Shown here piece after piece: positions 47,356 through 59,070 of a DNA stretch of 64,000 nucleotides. Source of the DNA: Cryptomeria japonica (lineage: Eukaryota; Streptophyta; Pinopsida; Cupressales; Cupressaceae); the NCBI RefSeq assembly GCF_030272615.1, contig NC_081415.1:629463240-629527239 (forward strand). The letters are read 5' to 3'. The notes under the pieces are model-generated. The model ran no database searches. It saw only the letters and a list, made by a program, of their open reading frames with translations, and was not told the origin of the DNA. Made by a program: the position numbers and the translations under genes. The first letter of the stretch is position 1, and each line of letters starts with the position of its first letter.

Positions 47356-48409
47356 TGTTGGTATTTTGGTATGGTTTTGTCATTGATGTCAACACCTGCT
47401 AACACACCTACTTTGAAGATCTAGCAACATTCACTGGTAATCAGTAAAATGCTCAAACAATCACCGGTATATGGTTAACCGACAGGATATAATGTTCACC
47501 GGTACCTGCAATGACATGGAAGAAACTTGGTAATGTCAAAGACATCATGTGGACACTTTTGCTTAAAGTAATATCATTGGTATATTCTTATTTGTATATT
47601 TTCTTTTACCGGCAAATAGGTCCAGGTTATCTAGGGTTACACTGGTAGGTTTATCTTTTCCAGATCAGCATGGCACGCTATGGAGATGATTTATTATTGT
47701 TGTAAATGCATTAAGCTGACATGTTCAATCAGTTATTGCATCGGATATTGTATTATTTGTAAAATGTTTTATTGTAATATCTTGTAGAGCCGACCTACTA
47801 AAATTGGTCTTAGGGTATGCTATAAATGTAAGATCTTATTTGTAAGATCAAGTGTGGAATGCGAAAAAGATTTAAGGAAGGGTATATGCGAGATCAAGCA
47901 TAGATATACATGAAGACATCATTTGAAAGTGAAGTTAGGTTTTTGGAAAAGCATATCAGCATTACACCGGTACTGAATCCAGCATATGAAGATGCTATTT
48001 TGTGCAGTACATTCTCATTGGATTTAACCATCCAACTGTAGTCAGTGTGACTCCCATTTGTGTTTGAGCAGTGAGCTCTAGGCTGTTGGCCTTTCTGCAT
48101 GTGCAGACCCTTCTTTGTACACTTACTATCTGCAGTAGTATCATCTGATTGTGGGTAAGGTTTCCCACCATGGTTTTTCCCCTCACAGGGTTTCCACATA
48201 CAAATATTTGTGTCGTGTGTTGTGGTTGACTTTGTGCTTATCTTTCGTGCATTAATTCTTACTGGTACAACATTTCCTGTTAACATTGTTTACTGGTACA
48301 ATTAACTGTCTTACCAGTATTAAGCAATAAGTTGGTCAATAAGATTTTGGTTTGAATTTATTAGACAACTGATTCACCCCCCCCCTCTTAGTTGTCCCCG
48401 GGACCTACA
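47356..48409 (+). repeat. 5' LTR of copia-4
   Basis: Starts TGTTGGTATTTTGG and ends GGGACCTACA. TATAAATG box at 47821-47828. Contains repeated ACCGGT words and the C-run GATTCACCCCCCCCC near the end, as in other copia LTRs here. Confidence 0.95.
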
Positions 48410-48411
48410 AT

Positions 48412-48423
48412 TGGTATCAGAGC
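48412..48423 (+). promoter_or_regulatory. Primer-binding site of copia-4
   Basis: TGGTATCAGAGC, 2 bases after the 5' LTR, complementary to the initiator methionine tRNA end. Confidence 0.92.
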
Positions 48424-48466
48424 TTAGTTCTCTTTTTGTAGAAGTTTAACAACTTGAGGAGATCCA

Positions 48467-51400
48467 ATGTCCACTAATTATTTCAGGAAGGATAGTCCTA
48501 AACTTGATGGAACCAACTATGGAATATGGAAATTCAGAATGGAGACACATCTGAATTGCATTGGTAAAGACATCTGGGAAGTTACTAAGAATGGTTATAC
48601 TGTTGCTGTAGCTGGTCAACCTGCTCCTATTACTTTAGGTAAAGATGAAGAAAATGATTGCAAAGCAAGAGAAGCACTTTTGAGCACATTATTAGATCAA
48701 CAAATCATGGGATTATCAGATAGATCTACTGCAAAAGCTATTTGGGATCATTTGGAAACACTGAATGAAGGGGATTCCACAGTCAAAATTGCAAAACTTG
48801 AAAGCTTCCGAGTCAGGTATGAACATCTGAAAATGGAAGAAGATGAAAGAATTTCTGCCTTTATGGAAAGAGCAAATGAAATTGTTTTAGGTATCAAATG
48901 TTGTGGAGGAACCTTGAGTGAAGATGAGATTGTTTCAAAAATCTTAAGAGGTTTGCCACCGGCATATAAAATGAAGGTTACTGCTATTAATGAGCTGAGA
49001 ACAATGCCTAATACATCAGTAACTAGGGATACATTGATTGGAAAACTTTCAGCTTTTGAAATAGAGGAATTTGGTCCTGTTGCTATAAAAACTGATTTGG
49101 TCTTCAAAGCATCAACATCATCTGCACCATCTTTTGACAAATCAAACTAGAGAGCCTTTTATGCAAGAGAACTTGAAGAAACCAGGAAGGAGAATGAAGA
49201 GCTTGAAGAACTTGAAGTACTATTTGCAAGAAAAATGCCAAAAGGTCCAATTGGAAGTAAGTATGAAGGTAAAGCACCCTTTAAATGTTTCAATTGCAAT
49301 AAGATTGGTCATATGGCTTCAAGATGCCCTAATAGACATGCTAGACTAAGAGAAGAAGCTAAAAGGACATACAAACCTAATCCTGAATATCAGAGATATA
49401 GATTTAAGAAAAACAAAGATAAATCTTGTTACATTGCCGATGAAGGTGTGACTGATGATTCTGATGAGGATCTAGCAGACAACAGATGGGTGTTTGTTGC
49501 TATAATAGAAGATCAACCGGTACCTATTGCTCCACCAGTAGAACAAGCCCTAGAAGCTAAAGTTGAATCAAAGGATGAATGGATTATTGACTCAGGATGC
49601 TCACATCACATGACTGGAGACAAAGGCAAATTCTAGAACTTTCAAGAATGCAATGGAGTTTTAGTAAGATTCAGAGATGACAAAGCCTGTTCAATTAAAG
49701 GTAAGGGTTCAATATCTCTTGATGGTAAACATAACACTGACAATGTTTACTATGTTGAAGGATTAAAACATAATCTTTTAAGTGTTGGTCAATTAGTTGA
49801 GAAAGGTTTTTAGTTACAATTTAAAAATGGAAAATGCAAAATCATGAATAGAATTGGTTTGGAAATTGCAACCGGTAATCAGACTAGAGGTAATATCTTT
49901 CATTTGTATAATAGTGAAAAGGCATGCTTAATTGCTCATATAGATGAATGTTGGCTATGACATAAAAGACTTTGTCATGTAAATTTTGATTGCATGGTAA
50001 AAATCAATACTTCTAAGGCACTTAGAGATCTACCTAAAATTGTGAAACCTCATAATACAATTTGCAAGGAATGTCAATTTGGAAAACAGGTTAGAGCTAG
50101 TTTCAAAAGTATTCCAGAAAAATCCAATAATGCTCTTGATTTAATTCACACTAATTTATGTGGTCCGGCTAGAACTAAAAGCTTACAAGGTGATAGATAT
50201 TTCATGCTAATTATTGATGATTATTCTAGAATGTGTTGGGTTACTTTTCTTAGAGAAAAGTCAGAAGCACTTGGGAAGTTCAAACTATTCAAAGCAATGG
50301 TTGAAAATGAAACCGGTAAGAAAATTAAATGGTTAAGATCAGATCAAGGAGGAGAATTCACATTTAGAGATTTTAATACATTCTGTGAAGTGAATGGAAT
50401 CAAAAGATAGTTATCAGCACCTTGAACACCACAACAAAATGGAGTTGTTGAAAGGAAAAACAAAACTATTTTGGATGCAGCAAGAAGTATGTTATCAAAA
50501 GCAAATCTACCACATGTGTACTGGAGAGAGGCAGTAAGGACTGCTGTCTATACATTCAACAAAGTTCACATCAAAGGTGAAACTGGTAAGACCCCTCATG
50601 AACTATGGTTTGGTAATACTCCTACTCTTAAGTATTTCAGAATTTTTGGAAGTAAATGTTATATTAGAAGAGATGAGTATATTGGCAAGTTTGATCCTAG
50701 AAGTGATGAAGGAATATTTCTTGGTTATTCATCTAAGAGTAAAGCTTATAGATGTTTTAATAAAAGATTACAGAAAATTGTTGAGAGTACAAATGTAAAG
50801 ATTGATGAACAATTCAGAGGAACTTCAAGGTATATAGACTCTGAATCGGTAATAGAAATTATGACAAATGAAGCAACAGTAAATCCACCAGTACAGAATG
50901 ATGACCCAGTTACTTTGGTACCATCAGAGGATACCACAGTAATTGAAGAACAACAACAGACTAAGACACCCTGGTATGTAAGACTGAATCATTTTGAAGA
51001 TCAGATAATTGGAAGCAAATTTAAAGGAGTCATGATAAGAGGAAGATTGGCAAATGAAGAGGTATGTCTTATTTCTCAAATTGAACCATTATCTATCAAT
51101 GAGGCATGTGAAGATAAATTTTGGATTAAAGCTATGGAAGAAGAATTAGGACAAATTGAGAAAAGTAATACTTGGACATTAGTTCCCCGACCTGAAAATA
51201 AAAATGTAATTGGAACCAAATGGGTATTTAGAAACAAACTCAATGAAGATGGTAAGGTTGTCAGGAATAAAGAAAGACTAGTGTGTAAGGGATATTCTCA
51301 GAAAGAAGGAGTCGATTATAATGAAACCTTTCACCGGTAGCCAGAATTGAAGCAGTTAGATTATTCTTAGCCTTTGCAGCTCACAAGGATTACAAAGTTT

Positions 51401-52593
51401 ATCAAATGGATATTAAATGTGCATTTTTGAATGGAGATCTTGAAGAAGAAGTTTATATTGAACAACCTGATGGATTCTCTTTGATAGATAACAATGATAT
51501 GGTTTGTAGATTAAGAAAAGATCTATATGGACTAAAACAAGCTCCAAGAGCTTGGTATGCAAGATTGGATAAGTATCTCTTAAAAATTGGTTTTACTAAA
51601 GGAAATGCAGATAGCAATTTATATTACAAAGTAACTAATGATGACATTTTGATTATGGAAGTATTTGTTGATGATATAATCTTTGGAGGAGAAGATGGAT
51701 TATGCAAAGAATTTTCTCTTAAAATGCAGCATGAATTTGAATTGTCTATGATTGGAGAAATAAAATTCTTTTTAGGATTGCAAATTTTACAGACTGATAA
51801 AGGCATATTTTTGAGTCAATCTAAGTACTTGAAAGAACTACTCAAGAAATTTGGGATGGAGAACTCTAAATGGGTAAGCACACCTATGACTACAAATGAC
51901 AAATTATCTCAAAGGGATGAATCTACACCTGTTAATCCAACTAGATACAAATCTATGATAGGAGGTCTACTGTATTTGACACAAACCAGACCTGATATTA
52001 TGAATGCAGTATGTATAGTTTCTAGATTTTAGAGTAATCCCAAGGAAAATTATGAATCAGCAGTAAAAAGGATTTTCTGGTACTTACAAGGCACAACAAA
52101 TCTTGGATTATGGTATCCTAAAGATGAAAATTTTGATCTATATGCATACACAGATGCAAATTGGGCAGGAGATGTGGATGATAGAAAGAGCACCACTGGA
52201 GGAGCATTCTTTCTTGGAAAGAGATTAGTTTCTTGGTTAAGTAAAAAACAGAGTTGTACATCTTTATCAACAACAACAAACTGTACACAGATACTTTGGC
52301 TTAAGCAAATGTTGAAAGACATAAAGGTAAAATGCAAGGAACCTATTACTATATATTGTGATAACACTGCAACAATTGATATATCTAAGAATCCAGTATT
52401 ACATTCTAAAACAAAACATGTTTCTATCAAACTGAATTTTCTAAGGGAAAAAGTTGAAGAAAAGGAAATAAAACTAGTTTATGTGAGTACTAAAGAATAA
52501 CTTGCAGATATTTTTACAAAACCTTTGCCTAAGGAAACTTTTGAGTATCTCAGAGATCAGCTCGGAGTCTTACCTCCACCGATAGAGACTTAG
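48467..52593 (+). pseudogene. Copia-4 gag-pol polyprotein with stops, one frameshift and an RNase H deletion
   Basis: Gag starts MSTNYFRKDSPKLDG 43 bases after the primer site; the knuckle CFNCNKIGHMASRC is intact. Protease WIIDSGCSHHM, integrase (HKRLCHVNF, CKECQFGK, IIDDYSRM, LRSDQGGEF, NGVVERKN) and RT (QMDIKCAFLNG, LYGLKQAPRAWY, VFVDDIIFGG) follow. Stops: 49148, 49634, 49811, 49958, 50408, 50423, 52030 and 52498. A one-base loss near 51329 (TTTCACCGG) shifts frame. In RNase H, YTDANWAGD is present but eight codons matching AESEFVAI in copia-3 are missing at about 52273, which removes the catalytic Glu. It ends LGVLPPPIET and TAG. Confidence 0.94.
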
Positions 52594-52958
52594 ACAGTTG
52601 ATGATTGTCATCAACCAACAGAATTAAATGGACAAATCTTTTATTCCGGTATTTGATGAGGAAGCTACTTCTTAGGGGGAGTAGTTGGTATATTGAATTG
52701 GTTGGTATTTTGTATGAACTTGACCTTTTGTGACTTTGGCATGTGATGTCAAAGGGGGAGAGATATATGGAAAAACATTAAAGAAAAATATATGAAAAAT
52801 GCATTATCTTTTTGAGGAGAGATTGGTATTGTAAATAAATCTTTGTATAAACACATATTACTCCCAGGGGGAGAATTGGTTTTTGTACTTGGCATTTATA
52901 TTTTGGCACTTTGATGGTTTTTCCATCTTGTGTTGCCATCAATGCCAAAGGGGGAGAT
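52594..52958 (+). other. Copia-4 3' untranslated region and polypurine tract
   Basis: Non-coding. GTCAAAGGGGGAGAGAT lies at about 52749 and the final tract GCCAAAGGGGGAGAT ends at 52958 before the LTR. TTAGGGGGAG (52673) and CAGGGGGAG (about 52866) are further purine tracts. Confidence 0.85.
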
Positions 52959-54011
52959 TGTTGGTATTTTGGTATGGTTTTGTCATTGATTTCAACACTT
53001 GCTAACATACCTACTTTGGAGATCCAGCAACATTCACCAGTAATCAGTAAAATGCTCAAAAATCACCGGTATATGGTTAACCGACAGGATATAATGTTCA
53101 CCGGTACCTGCAATGACATGGAAGACACTTGGTAATGTCGAAGACATCATGTGGACACTTTTCCTTAAAGTAATATCATTGGTATATTCTTATTTTCATA
53201 TTTGCTTTTACCGGCAAATAGGTCCAGGTTAACTAGGGTTACATCGGCAGGTTTATCTTTTCTAGATCAGCATGGCACACTATGGAGATGATTTATTATT
53301 GTTGTAAATGCATTAAGCCGACATGTTCAATCGGTTATTGCATTAGATATTGTATTATTTGTAAAATGTTTTATTGTAATATCTTGTAGAGCCGACCTAC
53401 TGAAATTGGTCTTAGGGTATGGTATAAATGTAAGATCTTATTTGTAAGATCAAGTGTGGAATGCAAAAAATATTTAAGGAAGGGTATATGCGAGATCAAG
53501 CAGAGATATACATGAAGATATCATTTGAAAGTGAAGTTAGGTTTTTGGAAAAGCATATCAACATTACACCGGTACTGAATCCAGCATATGAAGATGCTAT
53601 TTTGTGTAGTACATTCTCATTGGATTTAACCATCCAACTGTAGTCAGTGTGACTCCCATTTGTGTTTGAGCAGTGAGCTCTAGGCTGTTGGCCTTTCTGC
53701 ATGTGCAGACCCCTCTTTGTACACTTACAATCTGCAGTAGTATCATCTGATTGTGGGTAAGGTTTCCCATCGTCGTTTTTCCCCTCACAGGGTTTCCACG
53801 TACAAATATTTGTGTCATGTGTTGTGGTTGACTTTGTGCTTATGTTTCATGCCTTAATTCTTACCGGTACAACATTTCCTGTTAACATTGTTTACCGACA
53901 CAATTAACTGTCTTACCGGTATTAAGCAATAAGTTGGTCAATAAGATTTTGGTTTGAATTTATTAGACAACTGATTCACCCTCCCCCTCTCAGTTGTCCA
54001 TGGGACCTACA
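52959..54011 (+). repeat. 3' LTR of copia-4
   Basis: Starts TGTTGGTATTTTGG and ends GGGACCTACA at 54011, followed by CAGCG. TATAAATG at 53423-53430. Confidence 0.95.
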
Positions 54012-54016
54012 CAGCG

Positions 54017-55345
54017 AGTGGGGTGTACTCACGCTGGGATTAATTGTTGGAATGGGGAGGGCGACCTTGGATGGAGATATTATTGCGAGGTTGGGATTGG
54101 TTATGAGAATCAATTGGTTGTTGAATTGGGTATTGGTGGTGGTGGGAATGGTCATAGTTTGGACACACTTGGCGTCGGTGACTCCATCGTTGACAACAAT
54201 TTTATTTTTAGACCAAAACCTAGGCTTGTCATTGGACGAAGAGGGGCCTTGCAATTTTTTTGATACGGTTTGAGAGTTTCTTATTCTAGGATAAATTTGT
54301 CTAATGTTAGACCCTTCTTAGTAACTTGTTCAAAGGAATCTAGACACTAACAAGTCAAAGGGCGAGACATTTCTGTTACTAGGTTGTGTAGGAACAACTT
54401 GATTTGGTAAGATTTTGGTATGTCCCAAGGGCATTTCTTGATGAGGTGTCACCATCTTTGCAAGGAGTTGGCGAAAGTCTCTCCAAGCCTCTACCTTGTG
54501 CTGCATAGGTCCATCATAGAGGCATCATTTTCAATGTTATATTCATAATGAGACACAAACATTTCTACAAGGTTCGAGAATGATTTGATGGAGCCATGGG
54601 ATAAGGCCAAGAACCAAGTGAGGGTGGGCCCACTAAGACTCTTGGGAAAAAGTTGGCGTAAGCAGACATCACTATAGGAGATCTCATGATAGGCTATGCA
54701 GAATTATTGGACATGATCTCTAGGGTCCCCTTTGCCTTTTTATTTTTCAAACTTAGGCATTTCAAAACCAGGGGGTATAAAGCTACAAAAAGAGAAGGAT
54801 CATAGGGACAAGGACAAATTTCCTCAAATGTGTATGGTTTCTTACAAGTCCCATCCTTAAGGTTTTTGATAAGATCCTTCATGTCCTGGATTTCCTTCAT
54901 GAGGTCAGTTTGTTGATTTTAGACATTAGAAATGTAGTGACGTGAATTGGACCTTGGGATTTGTGTGGATACAAATAGTATACATCCACCAATATATTGA
55001 TAGGATAAAACAAGGGGTTGCAAAGTGATTAGAGGATATGATGTAGTGATAGTGCTAATAGGAGGTAAGCTAGTGTTGATCTAGTTAGCTAAATTTTGAA
55101 GAGGTGTGGATGACCTGGGTGGTTGGGAGATAGGGGGATTAGAAGTGCTAGGGGGGATAGAAATCTGGTGTATAGATGTTGCAGGTGCATAGGACGCAAG
55201 TGGTGGATGAAGAAGGGTGTCAATAACAGGGCAATTTAAAAGCTCACCTTTTAAAGAAGTGTCAAGGACTGATTGGTCAAAGCTATGGGGTAATTGTGCC
55301 CCTTGACTGATAAGATGAGCTATGTAAGGAATTTAAGTAGCATAA
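54017..55345 (-). pseudogene. Gypsy-5 gag, upstream part
   Basis: Translation of the minus strand gives the retrotransposon-gag core: YTFEEICPCPYDPSL, then in adjoining frames MPKFEK, RQLFPKSLSGPTLTWF, NLVEMFVSHYEYNIEN and ETFANSLQRWRHL. An N-terminal Pro/Ser-rich stretch (SIPPSTSNPPISQPP) and a short MKEIQDMKDLIKNL helix precede it. Frameshifts and stops are present. It joins the part at 46727-47355 across copia-4. Confidence 0.8.
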
Positions 55346-56339
55346 CAACTTCCTACACTAACCTTGAGAGGAGGCTAATATAAATTTTTTTACAAATCAT
55401 TATAATAGTTACAAAAACTTAACAGAAATAATCAAAATATCATGCATACCACAACACAACAACACAGTGATTTACGTGGGGAAAACCCTTTCAGAAGAAA
55501 AACCCTACACTCCAAAAGAAACTCAATATATTATTCAACAATCAATAACACATTACAATATACTTGCAGAGAAAGCTCTTCATAGGAGTACCACTAATCA
55601 GAGAATCAAAGGTAACTCAATAGCCATAAGACTCTTACACACAACCTCTATCTCATGCACATCATATATAGGAGATACAATACAAGAAACCGTCAAACGG
55701 TATTACAAAACCATGGGCTAAACCACCCAATAAAGTAGAGCCGACCTTATCTCCATTCTAGATGCCCTATGACATGTCAAAACACACATCAACACGTGTT
55801 CCTCCTTTTACAACTCATTGATGTGTCTGATGTAATTTATATTTCCTATTTTAGGAGTTCAAACCTATGGAGGCCATAACTTGTGAACTGTGTGTCTGAT
55901 TGACGAACTGTTTGAAGCGCCGAAAAGCTCACAAAGTTCTCTATTGCCTTGTAAAGTGCTACACCATTTATACCCATTTTTTAGGGAATTTTAGAGCCTC
56001 TTAAGTCCTCAAAATTAATTTCAAATCTTTCCTCGCACCCTCCAAAAATGAAAAATTTAATATCTCCAAAACTAGCTATGATCTTGTGACGAAAAATTTT
56101 ACCGGCATGCTCATCTAGCCAACCAGAAGCTTCGGGGAGAATTTCGCACCATTTTGTGCTCAAATTAAAACTCACTATAAATAGTAACCTCATGTAAATG
56201 TAGGGTTGATACACCATTTTCCCAACATTATCCCACTTTTCGAACACCTTGCAAGAGAAAAGGGAGTATCAACACATTAATTTAATTGCTAGGGGCCGTG
56301 AGGCCCATAGACTTCGAAGACCATCTGAACTTCTTTGTG
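55346..56339 (-). repeat. Probable 3' LTR and flank of copia-6a
   Basis: From about 55470 the plus strand has TTACGTGGGGAAAACCCTTTC, the complement of a common plant copia LTR R/U5 phrase. On the minus strand TGTTGATACTCCC begins at 56274 after the copia-6a RNase H, and may be the LTR start. No clear polypurine tract or end at the left (about 55400-55440) could be fixed and no second LTR was found, so boundaries are uncertain. No gene. Confidence 0.45.
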
Positions 56340-57245
56340 CTCACAACTTTAGTTAAAGAATCTACAACATTCATCAAAGGCTATACCTTAACCAAATTCA
56401 CTGTACCATCTTCAACCATATCTCTAACAAAATGATATTGAATATCAATGTGTTTGGCTTGGACATGAAATGTCGGGGTCTTAGCTAGGTAGATCACACT
56501 TTGTCTATCACAATAAATTATCAATGTATGTTGTTTTATTCCAATATCTGAACACAGTCTTTTAAGCCAAATGACTTCCTTAAAAGCACGAGTAGCTTCC
56601 ATATACTCGGCTTCTGTAGTGGACAAAGCAACCACAACCTGTTGCTTACTCATTCAACTAATTGCATCACCAAATAAAGTAAGCATATAAGCACGGGTGG
56701 ATCTTCTGCTATCAATATCACTTGCTTGGTCTAAATCCACATAACCATGAATATAAATGGAAATCACATCTCCAATCAAATTACCATGATAACACAAATA
56801 ATACTCGGAGGTACCCTTCAAATATTTGAAGACTCTTTTGACTGCATCCCAATGAACTCTACCGAGATTAGACATATATCTAGAAATAACTCCCATTGCT
56901 TGGGCAATGTCTGGTCTAGTATAGACCATATCAAATTCCAACTGCACTCTATTAAGGCTCTCTACTCATGTCTTCCATCTCTGATGTAGATGTAGGATAA
57001 TATGAAACAGATAATTTCATTTCGACTGTGAAGGGAACACATAATGGTCTACAATCCTGCATGTTGAACCTCTGCAATACTGAATTCACATACTTACTCT
57101 AGCCTAGTAATAACTTTATGTTCACTCTATCTCTTCTAATTTCCATCCCAAGAATGTGTTTCACTACACCAAGATCTTTCATTTCAAATTTGGCAACAAG
57201 CTGAGACTTTAAATCTGAAATCATACCTTTCCCTTACAAATGAAT
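56340..57245 (-). pseudogene. Copia-6a RT end and RNase H, truncated
   Basis: On the minus strand: FEMKDLGVVKHILGMEIRRD, YVNSVLQRFNMQDC, YTRPDIAQAMGVISRYMSN, DAVKRVFKYLKGTSEYY, YVDLDQASDIDSRRST, then ALSTTEAEYMEATRAFKEVI and IIYCDRQSVIYLAKTP, all from the RT end and RNase H of Ty1/copia. Catalytic Asp, Glu and Asp-type residues are recognisable. Stops lie near 57100 and 56380. It is cut at 57245 by the LTR of copia-6b; gag, integrase and most of RT are absent. It differs in sequence from copia-1 to -4. Confidence 0.88.
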
Positions 57246-57576
57246 TGTTGATATGTGGTGACTGATCTCGCTATTTTTTGTTGATGAAAACCGACATTGT
57301 AATAAAACCCTAAAAAGGATGACTTTGTTTGTTACCCTAAAAACGCATGTTATAAGTGGTTGGGATGCTTAAGGCATTGTAAGCTTGATGTACTATTTTT
57401 GCTAGATAATAAGAAAGATTGGACGACTGTGTATGGTGGACATAACCCATTCTGGGTGAACCACGTTAAATCTCTGTGTTATCTGTGTCCTATTTTATTT
57501 CTTTATCTTTTGTATTTAAATCTACATATAATTGTTAGTTCATATTTGTTTTGAATCTGCTTGAAACCCTAACAAT

Positions 57577-57588
57577 TGGTATCAGAGC
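57577..57588 (+). promoter_or_regulatory. Primer-binding site of copia-6b
   Basis: TGGTATCAGAGC two bases after the LTR, complementary to the initiator methionine tRNA end. Confidence 0.9.
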
Positions 57589-57634
57589 AAGGTTTTCTAT
57601 AAATTGGCAGGACTTTCAGATTTGAGTGGGAGCA

Positions 57635-57716
57635 ATGGAGGATTCCAAATTCAAGGTCGAAAAGTTTAACGACCAAAATTATCAATTATGGAAAATGCAG
57701 ATGGAGGATTACTTGT
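57635..57716 (+). pseudogene. Copia-6b gag, first 27 codons
   Basis: Starts MEDSKFKVEKFNDQNYQLWK, a typical start of the gag N-terminal domain in which a WK(MQ)M motif follows. The frame is interrupted within MEDYL by the gypsy-7 LTR at 57717. The start is the first ATG after the primer site. Confidence 0.85.
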
Positions 57717-59058
57717 TGTAGCATAGGAATTCGGAAATCATCACAAGCAAATCAAAATACTAATCTAGCTCAATCACGAAAGCTCAAATGCAATGATCAA
57801 TCCTAATTACACTCAATAAAGACATGAAAGCAAAACATTCAAGATTAAAAGCTAAGCAAACCAAATGCAAATCTGAATATCTCCTTCATGTGGGTCCATT
57901 GTCCTTCTTTCTTCTTCAAATAGCTTTTGTTTGTGGATCTCACCTTCAAGTGCATAAACCTAATGTGAAAGCAAGATTGACAATTAGCGCAAGAGTACTC
58001 AAAGCGTGATTGATTTGACAAAGTGATTATTTGGGGATCAGGGGCCTTGATTGAAGAAATTCATCCAATCTATAGATAAATTGGAGAAAAGACAAGATTA
58101 GTATGAAATTGATATTAGAGGAAATTGATTTCAAAATGGGAAAATCGAGTGGAAAGAAGAAGGTTATGACACCTTCTATGTCATGAATAATGACATATTG
58201 CCAATGCAAAGGTTAGAGGACTAGAGGCTTATGACATCTTGCTATGCCAAAAGTATGACGCATGAGAAATTCATGCTTCCACCGAAGCACAAAAATAGGG
58301 AGAGACTAGAGAGAAATTGATTAGGTGGAAATTGAATTCAGAAAATTAGAAAATGAGGTGGAAATGATGAATTGGAAATTAGGAAATTAGAAATTGATGA
58401 AATTAGAAAAATAAGTGAACTAATTAACAATTTTTCATTCATTAATTAATTCACAAAAAGAGGAGGAATTAATTAGCCAATTAAACAAACATTTAATTGT
58501 GACAAGAAGACTTAGGATAAATAAATAAATCATTTATCCTAAAGAGAAAATGGAGAGAAAATGACAAACAAGGTTAAATGAATAAATCATGAAACCCTAG
58601 AAGATAAATTTGAAATGCAAGGACGACAATTAGGTCTTGATGTAAGATTGATTTGATGTCGATTAGATCATGATTTTGAATTGATTTGATTGATAAACAA
58701 TTGAGATTGATTGACAAATTGACCAATATTGATAAAGAGACCAAATTGATATGCACCAATTGACATGATTGAAGAGGACAAGGATCGATGATGAATCGAT
58801 CGTAAAACGATGAGATTGAAAAGGACGAGGATCGATGACAAATCGATCTCAAAACAATAAGATTGATAAGAGGACAAAACCCTAATTCAAAAGCGATAAA
58901 AATGAGGAATGCAGAAGAAGGACTCGATGCTCGCAAATGATAAAGACCAAGTACGCAACATAGAAGAAATGTTAATGCAACACAAAAACCTAAAATAAGG
59001 CAATGCGTAAATGTTAAAGTACGATTTTGCAAGCGTTGACCATTTTTAGGTGTCTACA
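57717..59058 (-). repeat. 3' LTR of gypsy-7
   Basis: On the minus strand it begins TGTAGACACCTAAAAATGG at 59058 and ends CTACA at 57717; the plus strand starts TGTAGCATAGG. It follows the tract AGAGGGGCAAAA (59059-59070). A 47-bp tandem repeat lies at 58775-58868 (AGGACAAGGATCGATGA/AGGACGAGGATCGATGA). A 152-codon ORF inside it (58574-59032) is chance. The boundary at 57717 rests on the inverted termini and on interruption of the copia-6b gag. Confidence 0.78.
58775..58868 (-). repeat. 47-bp tandem repeat in the gypsy-7 LTR
   Basis: Units begin at 58775 and 58822; each contains GGATCGATGA, AATCGATC, AAAAC and AGATTGA. A third partial start (GAGGACAAAACC) follows at about 58869. Confidence 0.8.
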
Positions 59059-59070
59059 TTTTGCCCCTCT
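59059..59070 (-). other. Polypurine tract of gypsy-7
   Basis: Minus strand AGAGGGGCAAAA directly before the TGTAGACACC LTR start. The plus strand reads TTTTGCCCCTCT. Confidence 0.8.

Larger units (their letters stand above)
47356..54011 (+). mobile_element. Copia-4: complete Ty1/copia retrotransposon inside gypsy-5 gag
   Basis: A 6656-bp element flanked by CAGCG (47351-47355 and 54012-54016). LTRs of 1054 and 1053 bp, primer site, gag-pol remnant and polypurine tract are present. It belongs to the copia-3 family but lies in the opposite orientation, about 7 kb away. The almost equal LTR lengths and good match suggest a later arrival than its gypsy host, whose coding region is far more decayed. 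Confidence 0.96.
41560..55345 (-). mobile_element. Gypsy-5: degenerate Tat-like Ty3/gypsy retrotransposon split by copia-4
   Basis: On the minus strand the domains run gag (55345-54017, then 47350-46940), protease (about 46440), G-patch-like segment (about 45680), RT (44780-44370), RNase H (44080-43600), second RNase H (43500-43127) and integrase (42840-41765). An extra RNase H before integrase is characteristic of the plant Tat lineage. No LTR pair was identified; the ends are bounded by copia-B and copia-6a. Stops and frameshifts are frequent throughout, and catalytic residues of RT and integrase are altered, so it is long dead. Confidence 0.88.
57246..57716 (+). mobile_element. Copia-6b: 5' end of a Ty1/copia element cut by gypsy-7
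   Basis: A 329-bp LTR (57246-57574, TGTTGATATG...ACCCTAACA), a primer site and the first codons of gag. The element then stops at 57716, where the gypsy-7 LTR begins. The rest presumably lies beyond the right edge of the window. TGAAT at 57241-57245 is the candidate left target duplication. Confidence 0.82.

Noticed and set aside
53994..54273. Plus-strand ORFs at the copia-4/gypsy-5 boundary
   Set aside because: They are antisense to the gypsy-5 gag remnant and cross the LTR junction.
58574..59032. 152-codon ORF with hydrophobic stretches
   Set aside because: It lies inside the gypsy-7 LTR and is made largely of its tandem repeats.
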